DNA of 61,775 nt from positions 1 through 61,775 of the forward strand of contig JAITFI010000027.1 of NCBI GenBank assembly GCA_031281485.1, in the 5' to 3' direction. Positions 23,966 to 33,251 of the stretch are shown one piece after another. The DNA comes from Chitinispirillales bacterium (lineage in GTDB: Bacteria > Fibrobacterota > Chitinivibrionia > Chitinivibrionales > Chitinispirillaceae). The translations under genes and the position numbers were made by a program. The notes beneath the pieces were generated by a model. It ran no database searches, was not told the DNA's origin, and worked only from the letters and a program-made list of their open reading frames with translations. Within the stretch, counting starts at the first letter, position 1. Each line of letters begins with the position of its first letter.

Positions 23966-24589
23966 ATGATGACCGTATACGACGTCCACCCGGTGAACCC
24001 GCAAAAACGCAGCATGGAGTCCGCCGCCCGCGTCCTTTCCGTGGAGGGCGGGATCGCGGTTTACCCCACCGACTCCGTCTACGGCCTTGGGGCCTGCGTC
24101 ACCAACCCGCGGGGGATAGACAAGATAGCGCACCTGCTCGAAAAGGACAAAAACCGCCCGTATTCCTTCATTTGCAGCGATTTTTCGCAGATCAGCCGCT
24201 ATGTACGCCTCTCAAACGCGCACTACCGGCTTATGAAACGCTATCTTCCGGGGCCCTATACTTTCATCCTCAACGCGACCAACCTCGTCCCCAAGCGCAT
24301 CGCCCCGAAGCGGCGGACGGTCGGCATACGCATGCCCGACTCCGTCGTCGCCCTGGAGCTCGTCAGGCTGCTCGGGGAGCCTTTGGCCAACACGTCGGTC
24401 AACATATACGGCGAGATAGCGAACGATCCGGAGGAGATCAAAAAGGCGCTGCGCCACGAGGCGGACGTCATGCTCGACGCCGGGCCGCTCCACGACCCGG
24501 AGCCGTCTACGGTGGTAGATCTCACCGGAGACGAGCCGGTGCTGGTCAGGCAGGGCAAGGGCGGGTGGGACGGCTACGACGGCTCTTAG
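23966..24589 (+). CDS. yciO: YrdC/Sua5 superfamily protein, YciO type
   Basis: A 207-residue single-domain protein. V-Y-D-V-H-P-V-N-P-Q-K-R, G-G-I-A-V-Y-P-T-D-S-V-Y-G-L-G, Y-T-F-I-L-N-A-T, V-G-I-R-M-P-D and S-T-V-V-D-L-T follow the YciO pattern and length. Superfamily members make threonylcarbamoyl-AMP for tRNA t6A37; YciO's own role is less clear. Here K-N-R-P is retained, which favours nucleotide/tRNA binding. It has no Sua5 C-terminal domain. Its 3' end overlaps the convergent parA gene by 4 bp. Confidence 0.9.
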   Translation: MMTVYDVHPVNPQKRSMESAARVLSVEGGIAVYPTDSVYGLGACVTNPRGIDKIAHLLEKDKNRPYSFICSDFSQISRYVRLSNAHYRLMKRYLPGPYTFILNATNLVPKRIAPKRRTVGIRMPDSVVALELVRLLGEPLANTSVNIYGEIANDPEEIKKALRHEADVMLDAGPLHDPEPSTVVDLTGDEPVLVRQGKGGWDGYDGS

Positions 24590-25527
24590 TCTTCCGGTTC
24601 CCCGGTAAACGGCAGATCCCCGGATTCCATTTGAGTTTGCAGGTAGTGGGCGAGCGTCTTGTCCTCGTCCGGATCCGGTTCGTCTTGGAAGGCCTTTTTC
24701 TGCTGCTCGAAGAAGCGCTGCCGCGCCTCGCTGCGCAGGTGATTCTGCTTCACGTCGCACACCTGCTCCCACACCTTCTTCTCGTCGAGGTCGAAGAGTT
24801 CGTGTATCAGTTTAAGGTAGTGCGCGGCGGCCTTGGAGAAGAGTTTATGTATGAAGAGCGTCTTCTGCTCCTTCATGCACGCGTCGAAGACCGTGTCGTA
24901 GGGGATGTACGTCTCCGTGATCTTTTCGTGGTAGAGGGCCTTGAGCGCCTCCAAATACTCGAGCTGGCGGTTCGTCCCGCGGAAAGCGTTGGGGACTATT
25001 TTTGTGATGCCGCAGCAGTCGTTGAACCGTTTATTTAGGATGCGGTGCAGCTCGATTATGCCGTTCACGGCGAAGAAGGAGAGCTCGGTCGGAACGAATA
25101 TCTCGTCGGCGGCTCTCAGCGCCGCTTCTTGCAGGATGTCTATTCCGGGCGAGTTGTCGATCAGGACGTAGTCGTAGAAGCGCCCGAGGCTGCAATATTC
25201 GAAGACTTTGCGCAGTATGTAAGGATCTTTTATGTCGTGTCCGGAGAGCTCGGCGTGCGAGGGTATGATGTGGAAGTTGCGCAGTTTTGTCTCGATGATG
25301 GCGTCTAGCAGCTTCTTTCCGGCAATGCCGACGGAGGAGCGGTATATGTCGCGGATACAGGGGGTGCGCTGCCAATTTCCGTCCACAACGAGCGACAAGT
25401 GGTGCTGGCTGTCGTTGTCGATGGCCAGCACGCGGAACCCCGCCATGGCGAGGGCCTGCGCGACGCTGATGGTAAACGTGGTCTTCCCGACCCCGCCCTT
25501 GTAATTAAGCACGGCAATAGTGCGCAT
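24586..25527 (-). CDS. ParA/Soj-type ATPase (orphan)
   Basis: A 313-residue Walker-type ATPase. The deviant Walker A K-G-G-V-G-K-T-T is at residues 10-17, followed by V-L-A-I-D-N-D-S-Q (A') and Y-V-L-I-D-N-S-P-G (Walker B). After about residue 250 a charged helical extension rich in Glu/Lys/Asp replaces the usual end. No parB or parS-like sites are nearby, so it may position a cargo other than the chromosome (chemoreceptor, pilus or polar complex). GAGAGGA precedes the start. Confidence 0.9.
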   Translation of the reverse strand: MRTIAVLNYKGGVGKTTFTISVAQALAMAGFRVLAIDNDSQHHLSLVVDGNWQRTPCIRDIYRSSVGIAGKKLLDAIIETKLRNFHIIPSHAELSGHDIKDPYILRKVFEYCSLGRFYDYVLIDNSPGIDILQEAALRAADEIFVPTELSFFAVNGIIELHRILNKRFNDCCGITKIVPNAFRGTNRQLEYLEALKALYHEKITETYIPYDTVFDACMKEQKTLFIHKLFSKAAAHYLKLIHELFDLDEKKVWEQVCDVKQNHLRSEARQRFFEQQKKAFQDEPDPDEDKTLAHYLQTQMESGDLPFTGEPED

Positions 25528-25655
25528 AAACGTGAATCCTCTCCATACCGCCGACCGGCAGTGAAGTCCAAATACATACTAAGTATACAACATGGGCGGG
25601 GTAAAATCAAAATCTTTTAAAAGATTTGGCTGTTTTATATATTATATTAAAGAAA

Positions 25656-26633
25656 ATGCTAACACTGCTTATACTACTAATAATATGCGTATTAGGTACC
25701 GGCTTCTTTTCCGGTTCCGAGACGGGGTTTGTCTCTTGGAATCCGCTTAAGGTCTCCCATGCCGCGGCTCAGGGCGGGTTGTCCGCTCGTTTGGGGATGC
25801 GGCTGATCAAGGGGCGGGGGCGGCTTTTGGCTACCGTTCTTATAGGCAACAACGTTTGCAATGTGGGGGCGGCGCTCTTATTCGCAAGTCTCTTTGAGCG
25901 GATCGACGCGGCTGTTTCGCTGGACCTATCTAAGATACCTTCGCCGGAGTCTTGGTTTCTAACGCCGGTGGTGCTGATTTTCGGCGAGGTGATCCCCAAG
26001 TTTCTATACCGTAAGTACGCTTTCCCAATGACTTTGAAGTCCGTCCCGGCGCTCGCGTTCTTCTTCTACCTCGCGTCGCCCGTATTCTGGGTTTTGGGCG
26101 CGTTTTCAAAAATATTCGGCATAGCGGTGGCCCCCCGCGACGCGGATGTGCGCGAGGAGATACTTCTTGTGGCCGTGGAGGGGGTCAGGCGGGGCAATAT
26201 TTTCGAGTGCGCCGACCTGGTGATGAAAAATACGCTTTCCATGAAAGGGAGCGACGTCGGATCGCTCGCCGTGGGCATAGGCGAGTGGAAGACGCGCCAT
26301 ACGGTCTACAGGCGTTCGCAGCTGCTCTCCGAGTTCTGCGGGGACGGGGGGCTGTGCGCCGACGAGGTCGTAGTATTTGAGGATGATTTTTCGGCGCCCG
26401 CCGGTTACGTTTCGCTCTTGGACGCGTCGGAGGCGCGGCGCGGCGCCCCTCTGGCGACGTTCGGGTCGCTCATGAAGCCGATGCCGCGCCTGCGGGTGGG
26501 TATGGAGGCGCTATTGTGTTTAAGGCGGATGCCCCAAAGTTCCCCACGTTATCACTTGGTTTTCAGCGAAAAAGGGGCTACGGCCATCCTCGACAAAAAG
26601 GTCCTTTTTGAGGCGGCGTTCGCGAGGGGCTGA
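25656..26633 (+). CDS. CNNM/DUF21-domain membrane protein (HlyC/CorC family, shortened)
   Basis: A 325-residue protein whose N-terminal half is a CNNM/DUF21 membrane domain: T-G-F-F-S-G-S-E-T-G-F-V, L-I-G-N-N-V-C-N-V, and I-F-G-E-V-I-P-K near residue 110. The C-terminal half corresponds to the CBS pair but is short and degenerate, and the CorC-HlyC tail seen in ~420-residue relatives is missing. The family is linked to magnesium or other cation homeostasis. An AT-rich TATATT lies just before ATG 25656 and no clear ribosome site is seen. Confidence 0.8.
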   Translation: MLTLLILLIICVLGTGFFSGSETGFVSWNPLKVSHAAAQGGLSARLGMRLIKGRGRLLATVLIGNNVCNVGAALLFASLFERIDAAVSLDLSKIPSPESWFLTPVVLIFGEVIPKFLYRKYAFPMTLKSVPALAFFFYLASPVFWVLGAFSKIFGIAVAPRDADVREEILLVAVEGVRRGNIFECADLVMKNTLSMKGSDVGSLAVGIGEWKTRHTVYRRSQLLSEFCGDGGLCADEVVVFEDDFSAPAGYVSLLDASEARRGAPLATFGSLMKPMPRLRVGMEALLCLRRMPQSSPRYHLVFSEKGATAILDKKVLFEAAFARG

Positions 26634-26661
26634 AGGCGAATGTAAGTTTTTTGTAAAAAAA

Positions 26662-26690
26662 TTGACTTATATACCTACCATATATTATTA
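26662..26690 (+). promoter_or_regulatory. Promoter in the 343-bp gap before the M23 peptidase
   Basis: TTGACT, a 17-bp spacer and TTATTA (26685-26690). The following ~150 nt carry CCGGT/ACCGGT words (26775, 26784, 26804, 26822) that can pair, and end in T8 at 26844-26851. This could be a short non-coding RNA or a long leader. No gene is seen in 26634-26976. Confidence 0.4.
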
Positions 26691-26976
26691 TTACTGTGTA
26701 GGCGTGGAGTTTTTCGGGGGGGATGCCGCTTGATGTTTTGGGGTGTCGTGTGCCGCAATTCTTTGCCTCGCGGCGCCGGTTGTACCGGTAGGCAGTTGTT
26801 TATACCGGTGCAATTGGTGGTGCCGGTTTCTTGTCTTTGTACATTTTTTTTGCACATTTTTGCATTTTAATAAATTATTTTTATATTAGCTATTGATTTT
26901 TACCTATGGTCGATGCTAAGATTGAAGTAGGGGCTGGAGTTGGGGGAACTTTAATCGTAAACAAGGTTGGTCTATT

Positions 26977-27909
26977 ATGCGCAGAAATAACTGGAGTTTA
27001 ATCGCGTCGGATCCCTGCGAGTCGGGGAATCCCAAGATGATGGGGGTGCCGGGGGTGGTTGTGCTGTTCCTCGCGGCGTTGGCCCTCGTAGGCCTGGCGG
27101 GTTTCGCCCGTCTGGTATATGTAAGTTCCAACTATGCACTTGCGGCGCACGATACGGCGGATGCCCGTCGCGAGAACGGTAAGCTTAAGTTGAGGATAGC
27201 CAGCATAGAGCGGTTCGTCAAGCAGGAGGCCGATGTAATGGCCGGCCTCATCGCTTATGAAGACAACGCTCGGTTGAAATACGGCTTGGAGGCCATTAGC
27301 GCCGACGTCCGGAAGGCCGGCGTCGGCGGGCTGCCTTCAAACGACGATATTTTGTTCGCCTCGATGTTTGACCCGCTGTTGGTCAAGGCAGAGTCGTTGC
27401 GTATGCAGGCCTTGTCGCTCAACTATCAGGCCGAGCTTCAGGAGTCCACGTTCTCCGAGGTGTCAAAGTGCGCCGAGAAGATGCGGGGCGCGTGGGACAA
27501 GCGCCCGTCCACATGGCCGATAAACGGCGCCCGCATAACTTCCACTTTCGGTTACCGCGACCACCCGATCTTGGGCAGGGTGCTTCTCCACGAGGGGCTT
27601 GACCTTGCCAACACAGTGTGGACGCCTATCTACGCGCCGGCGGACGGAAAGGTTGAAGAATCCTCTTTCGGCCCATATTTCGGTAACGTGGTGAAAATCG
27701 AGCACGACAGCGTCTACACAACGGTCTACGGCCACATGCAGAAGGCCGCCGTCATAAAAGGGCAGTTCGTTAAGAGGGGAGACTTGGTCGGATACGTAGG
27801 CACCACCGGAAGAAGCACGGGCCCCCACCTTCACTACGAGGTTCACAAGTACGGAAAGCCGGTAGACCCGATGGGCTTCATAGTGACGACGGATCAGACG
27901 GTTGACTAA
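26977..27909 (+). CDS. M23 family metallopeptidase (LytM-like), membrane anchored
   Basis: A 310-residue protein. An N-terminal cytoplasmic stub, a membrane helix (about residues 26-48) and a coiled coil lead to a C-terminal M23 domain. Zinc ligands are in L-H-E-G-L-D and H-L-H-Y-E, with Y-T-T-V-Y-G-H-M between; the domain is complete, so peptidoglycan cleavage is plausible. R-N-N-W-S-L and F-G-Y-R-D-H-P-I-L-G match the cell-shape-type M23 family (as in bactofilin-associated peptidases). A strong terminator follows. Confidence 0.9.
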   Translation: MRRNNWSLIASDPCESGNPKMMGVPGVVVLFLAALALVGLAGFARLVYVSSNYALAAHDTADARRENGKLKLRIASIERFVKQEADVMAGLIAYEDNARLKYGLEAISADVRKAGVGGLPSNDDILFASMFDPLLVKAESLRMQALSLNYQAELQESTFSEVSKCAEKMRGAWDKRPSTWPINGARITSTFGYRDHPILGRVLLHEGLDLANTVWTPIYAPADGKVEESSFGPYFGNVVKIEHDSVYTTVYGHMQKAAVIKGQFVKRGDLVGYVGTTGRSTGPHLHYEVHKYGKPVDPMGFIVTTDQTVD

Positions 27910-27963
27910 GAGGGCTGGGATTTAAATGGGTTTATGAATGGGCTTAAAAATTTGAACAAAAGC

Positions 27964-28004
27964 GGCGGGTGGCTGAACAAAATAGAAGCCGCCCGCCTTT
28001 TTTT
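27964..28004 (+). terminator. Rho-independent terminator after the M23 gene
   Basis: GGCGGGTGGCT pairs with AGCCGCCCGCC (one G-U pair) around a 12-nt loop and is followed by T7. It lies between convergent genes. Confidence 0.88.
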
Positions 28005-28005
28005 A

Positions 28006-28269
28006 TTATAGTTGCTTGAACTTCTCCTTAACGCTGAACAATTGAGACACACGAACCGCCATCTTGTCGCCCACCACCGTGATCTCCCCCTTGGCCAGCA
28101 TCTTCTTGCTGATGAACACGTCCACCGTCTCACCGGCCATGCTGTTAAGCTTTACGACCTGCCCCTTCTTCATCTTCAGCAGTTCGCGCACGGTCATCTT
28201 GGTCTGCCCGAGCTGGACGGCGATAGGGATACTCACGTCCAAGAGCATGTTGATTGTGTTTGGCGGCAT
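28006..28269 (-). CDS. FliN/SpoA-domain protein (flagellar motor switch-like)
   Basis: An 87-residue SpoA domain: M-L-L-D-V-S-I-P-I-A-V-Q-L-G, R-E-L-L-K-M-K-K-G-Q-V-V-K-L, and G-E-I-T-V-V-G-D-K-M-A-V-R-V, all typical of FliN. I start at M-P-P-N-T (28269) because the longer upstream frame encodes a hydrophobic stretch foreign to the family. No other flagellar structural gene is next to it. It could be a motor switch subunit encoded apart from the rest, or a SpoA protein of another export system. Confidence 0.85.
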   Translation of the reverse strand: MPPNTINMLLDVSIPIAVQLGQTKMTVRELLKMKKGQVVKLNSMAGETVDVFISKKMLAKGEITVVGDKMAVRVSQLFSVKEKFKQL

Positions 28270-28460
28270 ATAGGGAGCCTTGTTAGAGTTAAAATAAGTA
28301 CCAATAATAAATATATATAAGCCGCATTGAATAAACAAGCGAAAAATTATAAATTTTGACGTAAACGGCATACATAATAGTATATTTATTAATATTTATA
28401 GTTAAAAGATTAAAAAAATAAGGTTTTTGAATTTGACTTTAAGGATCTCAGGGCGTCGAT

Positions 28461-29795
28461 ATGGAGCAACCGAGGGGCATAATCGTAAAGCATTCTGCCG
28501 ATCGGATGAAAGCGTATGTCTCGCTGTCCAACGATTTCGGGCAGATTACTGTGGGCATGGTGCTTACGGAGTTGCTCAACAAGGGTATAGTGCACGGTAT
28601 AGACAACGAGGCGATTCGGTCGGTCGTCGGGGAGTCGAATTTTAACTCGTTTGTGGAGGTGGCGAGCGGGACAGAACCCAAGCCGGGTGTTGACGGCAAG
28701 GTGGAGATGCTGATCTCCGCAGACGGCGACGAGGGGGGCGGCGGCTCCGATAAGTTGATTTTCGTTGAGTCCGGGGACACGCTGGCGCGCCATGTTCCGC
28801 CTGTGCCGGGGACGGAGGGTATGGATGTTTTCGGCAACGCCGTCGCCCCGCCGGAAACCAATGACGTCACGTTCATAGCCGGCGACGGCGTTGTTAAGAT
28901 GAGTTCAAGCAGTAATCCGGATATATTGGTGTCTACGTGCGACGGCGTTCTGCGGTGCCACCCGAGCGGCAAGATAGACGTGCGTCCCTACAAGGATATT
29001 CACGGCGACATAGACAAAGGCGCCGGGCGGGTGTCGTTTACGGGCGACATGAAGATCACGGGAAACATCCGGTCCGGCGTTACCGTTGTGGTAACGGGGT
29101 CGCTTATGGTGGGCGGCGGCATTGACGGCGCCTCCGTGCGTTGCGGCGGCGATCTCACGGTGGGGGCGCAGGTACGCGGCGCGGGCGGCGTTACGGTGGT
29201 GGAGTGCGGCGGCAGCGTTGAGGCCGTCGGCATAGAAAACGCCAAATTCTTGGTCGGGGGCGACGTACGGGTGACCGGGAACATCATCAACTCGGAGGTC
29301 AACGCCAGAGGGCGCGTAAAGGCCGGCGTCATTGCCGGCGGAAAGGTGTCGGGGGTCGGCGGCGTGACGGCCGACAGGATAGGTTACGACACCAACAACG
29401 AACAGACAGTGATTGATGTGGGGGGCATACACCGCCTAGCCGGCGAACGCGCAGTTTTGACGGACAGCATGGTGGCGCAGCGCCTGCTTTTGGAGGGGTG
29501 CGTATCCGAGCTCTTCAGCTTTGTGCGCGACAACATGGGCGCCGACGGCAAGATACCCGGCGATAAGCTGCCCAGCCTCGAATGGTACGAGAAAAATTTG
29601 ACCGAATCGGTCGCCCGGTGCCGGGAGTTTGAGAAGAGTTTGGACGAATTGGACGAATTGATGAAAAAAATGTCGGGTTGCAACGTCTCCGCCAAGGAGG
29701 TGTACCCGAATGTAATCATTAAATTGGGTTTTGCCGATCGGCAGGTAAAGGATGTTATGAAGAACGTTTTACTGAAACCGTCAGGAGTGGTGTGA
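28461..29795 (+). CDS. FapA-like (DUF342) protein
   Basis: A 444-residue protein with the DUF342 beta-helix: G-D-T-L-A-R-H-V-P-P-V-P-G-T-E-G-M-D-V-F-G, then repeated glycine-rich rungs (G-D-M-K-I-T-G-N-I-R-S-G, G-S-L-M-V-G-G-G-I, V-R-V-T-G-N-I-I-N-S) and a C-terminal coiled coil. Related proteins influence cell-surface or septal structures and, in Vibrio, the polar localisation of carbohydrate regulators. It is translationally coupled (GTGA) to the TPR gene. Confidence 0.9.
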   Translation: MEQPRGIIVKHSADRMKAYVSLSNDFGQITVGMVLTELLNKGIVHGIDNEAIRSVVGESNFNSFVEVASGTEPKPGVDGKVEMLISADGDEGGGGSDKLIFVESGDTLARHVPPVPGTEGMDVFGNAVAPPETNDVTFIAGDGVVKMSSSSNPDILVSTCDGVLRCHPSGKIDVRPYKDIHGDIDKGAGRVSFTGDMKITGNIRSGVTVVVTGSLMVGGGIDGASVRCGGDLTVGAQVRGAGGVTVVECGGSVEAVGIENAKFLVGGDVRVTGNIINSEVNARGRVKAGVIAGGKVSGVGGVTADRIGYDTNNEQTVIDVGGIHRLAGERAVLTDSMVAQRLLLEGCVSELFSFVRDNMGADGKIPGDKLPSLEWYEKNLTESVARCREFEKSLDELDELMKKMSGCNVSAKEVYPNVIIKLGFADRQVKDVMKNVLLKPSGVV

Positions 29796-31750
29796 TAAAA
29801 ATGATAATCAGCAGATCCCGTGTAATCTTTGCCGCCGTTTGCGTCGCGCTCGCGTATGCCGCCGCTTTCGGCGCCGACGACTCCGCCGGCGAGTATATCC
29901 ATTACCGCCTCGCCGTGCAGTACAAGAACGAGAAGAAGACCGACTTGGCGATAGAGGAGTTCAGAAAGGTGCTGGCCGCCTATCCCGACCACTACAACTC
30001 GTATATGCAGCTGGCGGAGATCTACACGAAGCAGGGCAACTACAAGCTCGCGATCTACAATCTGCAGAGGGCGCTCGTCTACAATCCGGGTTGGAGCAAG
30101 GCGCAGTTCATGCTTGCCGAGTCCTTCGCCGCCGACGGTCAGTTAGACAGGGCGGTGCGCGAGTACCAGCACTGCCAAACAAACAGCGATCCGGCGGTCA
30201 AAGACAGTCTGCAGCACGTCATAAACGCGCTCTTGGACAGGATGAAGGGCGTGCCGCCGTCCTCAGGGCGTCAAGGCGGGCAATCCGCCCAAACGCAGTC
30301 CGCCGCGAAGGGGCAGGCGTCAGCCTCGCAAGTGACGCCGGTCAAACTAGACCCTCGGGCTGAAGAGGCCATGAAGAAGGTCATATCGCTCTACGACCAA
30401 GGCAAATACGACGAGATGCTGGTTGCGGTTAAGGAGGTCTTGGCCATGCAGCCCAACCATCCCGGCGCCTACTACTACGGCGGCTTGGGTCGCATGAAGA
30501 AGGGCGAGCTCGATAAGGCAAAAATAAACTTCTACAAGGCTATCTCGCACCCCGTATACGGCGGGGCGGCATATTACTATTTGGGCGTGATACTCGGGCA
30601 GGAGGGCAATAAGAGCGAGGCCGTAAAGTACCTCCGGTCGGCCCTCAACACCAGATCGACGGATTTCGACAGGAACGACGCGGCGAGACTCATAGAACTC
30701 TACAGCGGCCAAAAGGTTCCGGCGAGCATGATAGAGGTGCAGCAGCCGATACAGTCGGTGTCCGCGAAGCCGGACAGCGTCGACACGGCCGTGAACGTGG
30801 TTACGCCGGAGAAATACGCCCCGATAGAGATCCGCATAGATTCCATGCTCTCTATGATGACAGTAGATACCCTCACCGACGCCGGGCAGAAGTTGCTCAA
30901 AGCGATCCGCGCCTTCGTCGCCGGCCGCTACGACGACGCGTTGCGCGAGTTCAAGAGCGTGCTCGCCGAAAACTCCGGCGGCCCCGTGGCGGCGCAGTGC
31001 CTCTACAACGCTGGCATCTGCTACTACCGCCTGCGCCTTTACAAAGACGCCGAAAATCAGTTTCAGCTCTTTTTAGACCGTTTCCCGAGCCATAAGTTCG
31101 CGTCGCGCGCCGTTTTCTTTAAGGCGTGCACCTACCAAGAGAGGAGCGACTACGCTCAATCCGAAAAGCTCTTCCGCAAATTCATACAAGACAACCGCGC
31201 TCACGAGTGGGTGGGCAGGGCCTACGAACGCCTTGGCGACAGCTACGCCGATCTTGAACAACACAAGAAGGCGATAGACGCCTACACCCAGGCGCTCGCC
31301 GGCAACACGCCCACGCCTACCGACAGGGTGATAATCAATTATAAGCTTGGCAACTCCTGCGCTGTGATCGGCGACAACAGCCGCGCCATAAACTACTTCG
31401 CCGCCGCCATAGATATCGGGGAGAAAAACGGCGTCTACATGCGCGTCCCCGACAGCTACTACAAAGTCGCGGACATAAACTTCAAGCAAAAAGATTTCTC
31501 CGCCGCGCTTGACTACTACAAAAAGGTGACAAGAAAATATCCCGCGTTTCAAGAGACCCCGTGGGGGCTCTTCCAAATCGCCGGCATCCAGCGCAACATG
31601 AAATTGTACCGCGAGGCCGTGGACACCTACAAAGATCTTATGCAGAGGTATCCCGACGACTACTGGTCCAAGCAGGCGCAGTGGAAACTGGAAGACACGG
31701 TGTGGGAGCACGAGTATCGGCAGGGTGCGGCGAAAGCGAAGCAGGAGTAG
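29792..31750 (+). CDS. Secreted tetratricopeptide-repeat protein
   Basis: A 652-residue protein with a signal peptide (S-R-V-I-F-A-A-V-C-V-A-L-A-Y-A-A-A-F-G) and at least ten TPR-like helix pairs in three groups. A Gln/Ser/Ala-rich linker (about residues 150-190) and a second one (about 315-360) separate them. The last group resembles YbgF/BamD-type repeats (A-E-N-Q-F-Q-L-F-L-D-R-F-P). GTG 29792 overlaps the stop of the FapA-like gene and has AGGAG close by; an ATG at 29801 is possible. Probably a periplasmic scaffold. Confidence 0.85.
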   Translation: MIKMIISRSRVIFAAVCVALAYAAAFGADDSAGEYIHYRLAVQYKNEKKTDLAIEEFRKVLAAYPDHYNSYMQLAEIYTKQGNYKLAIYNLQRALVYNPGWSKAQFMLAESFAADGQLDRAVREYQHCQTNSDPAVKDSLQHVINALLDRMKGVPPSSGRQGGQSAQTQSAAKGQASASQVTPVKLDPRAEEAMKKVISLYDQGKYDEMLVAVKEVLAMQPNHPGAYYYGGLGRMKKGELDKAKINFYKAISHPVYGGAAYYYLGVILGQEGNKSEAVKYLRSALNTRSTDFDRNDAARLIELYSGQKVPASMIEVQQPIQSVSAKPDSVDTAVNVVTPEKYAPIEIRIDSMLSMMTVDTLTDAGQKLLKAIRAFVAGRYDDALREFKSVLAENSGGPVAAQCLYNAGICYYRLRLYKDAENQFQLFLDRFPSHKFASRAVFFKACTYQERSDYAQSEKLFRKFIQDNRAHEWVGRAYERLGDSYADLEQHKKAIDAYTQALAGNTPTPTDRVIINYKLGNSCAVIGDNSRAINYFAAAIDIGEKNGVYMRVPDSYYKVADINFKQKDFSAALDYYKKVTRKYPAFQETPWGLFQIAGIQRNMKLYREAVDTYKDLMQRYPDDYWSKQAQWKLEDTVWEHEYRQGAAKAKQE

Positions 31751-31766
31751 GGCGTTCCCGCAATAA

Positions 31767-31795
31767 TTGACACAGCCTTCAGGCATGTTTTATAT
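31767..31795 (+). promoter_or_regulatory. Strong sigma70-type promoter of the NtrB/NtrC-type operon
   Basis: TTGACA, a 17-bp spacer and TTATAT (31790-31795), about 65 nt before the first gene of the three-gene set. Confidence 0.65.
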
Positions 31796-31860
31796 TTTTA
31801 TATGTATCAATAAAGTATAGACCGATACCGAATCAGTACCAAATAGACCGGACGGCCCAA

Positions 31861-32241
31861 TTGAACAATTCGCCGCAAATGATGATAGGGGAGTTGCGCG
31901 CCTCTTTTGAGCGTCAGTTGACCGTGTATCGGGAGCTCAGGGACGCCGTCCGTTCCAACATGAGCAAGTTGATCCTTGCCCGCGGCGATCCGGGCGTGCT
32001 GATGGCCGGCGTGGACAAAAAGGTGAAGCTCATAGCCCAAATCAACGCCGAACGGGAGTCAATGGCCGGGCATATAGAGTTTTGGCAGGCCTACCGCCAA
32101 AACCTACCGCCGAACGACAGGGACGCCGCGGCGTTAAATGATATTTTGAATAAGACGGAGACGGTCATAAAGGAGTTTCTGGCGGAGGAAGAGAAGCTGA
32201 AGCAGTACGTGGAGAAGATGTACAATAAGAGCGGCGGTTAG
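31861..32241 (+). CDS. Small helical protein, possibly FlgN-like chaperone
   Basis: A 126-residue, fully helical, charged protein. The layout (L-R-A-S-F-E-R-Q-L-T-V-Y-R-E-L-R-D, L-I-L-A-R-G-D-P-G-V-L-M, V-D-K-K-V-K-L-I-A-Q-I-N-A-E-R-E) recalls FlgN-type flagellar chaperones, but identity is too weak to be sure. The frame opens with TTG 31861; ATG 31879 is an alternative. It is first in an operon with the kinase and sigma54 activator, which fits a flagellar or export-linked circuit. Confidence 0.5.
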   Translation: MNNSPQMMIGELRASFERQLTVYRELRDAVRSNMSKLILARGDPGVLMAGVDKKVKLIAQINAERESMAGHIEFWQAYRQNLPPNDRDAAALNDILNKTETVIKEFLAEEEKLKQYVEKMYNKSGG

Positions 32242-32262
32242 TTATTAACGGAAGGCCAATGA

Positions 32263-33210
32263 ATGTCAGTAACAGCAACGACGGCAGCGACGGCGCCCGC
32301 GTCACCGGCCAAGCAGCTCGACGGCTATATCTCCGTCGAAGCGTTTGACGCGCTCAAAAGCATGTTCAACGACTTTTTGGAGAGGTCGAGCCAGCTCGAA
32401 AGCGCGTACTCGTCGTTGCAGGAGGAGGTCAAGAAGGTAAACCTTGAGCTTGAGCGCAAGAACGCCGAGTTGCGCGCGAGCCTTGCACGGCGCGAGGCCT
32501 TGGAGCGGGAGGTTCAGCAGGCCAAGACGATGGCGGCTCTGGGCGAGATGTCGGCCACCGTCGCCCACGAGATAAAGAACCCGATCGGGGCGATGGGCGT
32601 GTGGGCCGGGCTTTTAGAGAGGGACATGGACCCGCAGGACCCCAAACGCAAGACGCTCGGCAAGATAACCGACGGTCTCGCGAAGCTCAACAAGATCGTC
32701 ACCAACTTGTTGGTCTACACGCGCCCGATGACCGCCGAGTTCAGGATTGTGCGCTTAGACGCGCTGCTGGAAGAGATCGTAGACTTTACGGAGGTGGAGA
32801 TAGGCCGCCTCGGGCGGAAAATTGACGTCGAAAAGAAATTCGAGTGTCAAGAGGGCTCTTACGTAAAAGCCGATCCCGAGAAGATCAATCAAGCGGTGAT
32901 AAATCTATGCCTAAACGCGGTGCAGGCCATGGAAGACGGCGGAAAACTCAGCGTCTTGCTGTCGACCTCTTCCGGCGGCGGCGGAGACTACGCGCAGTTC
33001 TCCATTATAGATACCGGCTCCGGAATCAGCGCCGAGAACATAACCAAGATATTTGACCCGTTCTTCACCACCAAAGAAGACGGAACAGGCCTGGGCCTCG
33101 CCATAGTGAAAAAGATAATAGAGTCCCACATGGGAACGATAGAAATAAACAGCGAGCGCGGCGTGGGAACGTGCGTTAAATGTTGTTTGCCGGTAGCGCG
33201 GTCTGATTAG
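32263..33210 (+). CDS. Sensor histidine kinase, NtrB/FleS type, cytoplasmic
   Basis: At 315 residues with no membrane segment or PAS domain. A coiled coil (about 25-90) runs into a HisKA with A-H-E-I-K-N-P-I-G (H102) and an HATPase with N-L-C-L-N-A-V-Q-A-M, D-T-G-S-G-I and G-T-G-L-G-L-A. The lack of an input domain suggests sensing through a protein contact, perhaps the small helical protein just upstream. It is followed 41 bp later by its likely partner, the sigma54 activator. Confidence 0.92.
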   Translation: MSVTATTAATAPASPAKQLDGYISVEAFDALKSMFNDFLERSSQLESAYSSLQEEVKKVNLELERKNAELRASLARREALEREVQQAKTMAALGEMSATVAHEIKNPIGAMGVWAGLLERDMDPQDPKRKTLGKITDGLAKLNKIVTNLLVYTRPMTAEFRIVRLDALLEEIVDFTEVEIGRLGRKIDVEKKFECQEGSYVKADPEKINQAVINLCLNAVQAMEDGGKLSVLLSTSSGGGGDYAQFSIIDTGSGISAENITKIFDPFFTTKEDGTGLGLAIVKKIIESHMGTIEINSERGVGTCVKCCLPVARSD

Positions 33211-33251
33211 GATTATAGGATTAGAAACAATTAATACAAGGATATTCCGAC

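Noticed and set aside
24586-25527. Plasmid or chromosome partition locus
   Set aside because: Only a ParA-like ATPase is present; there is no ParB and no parS-like palindromes nearby.
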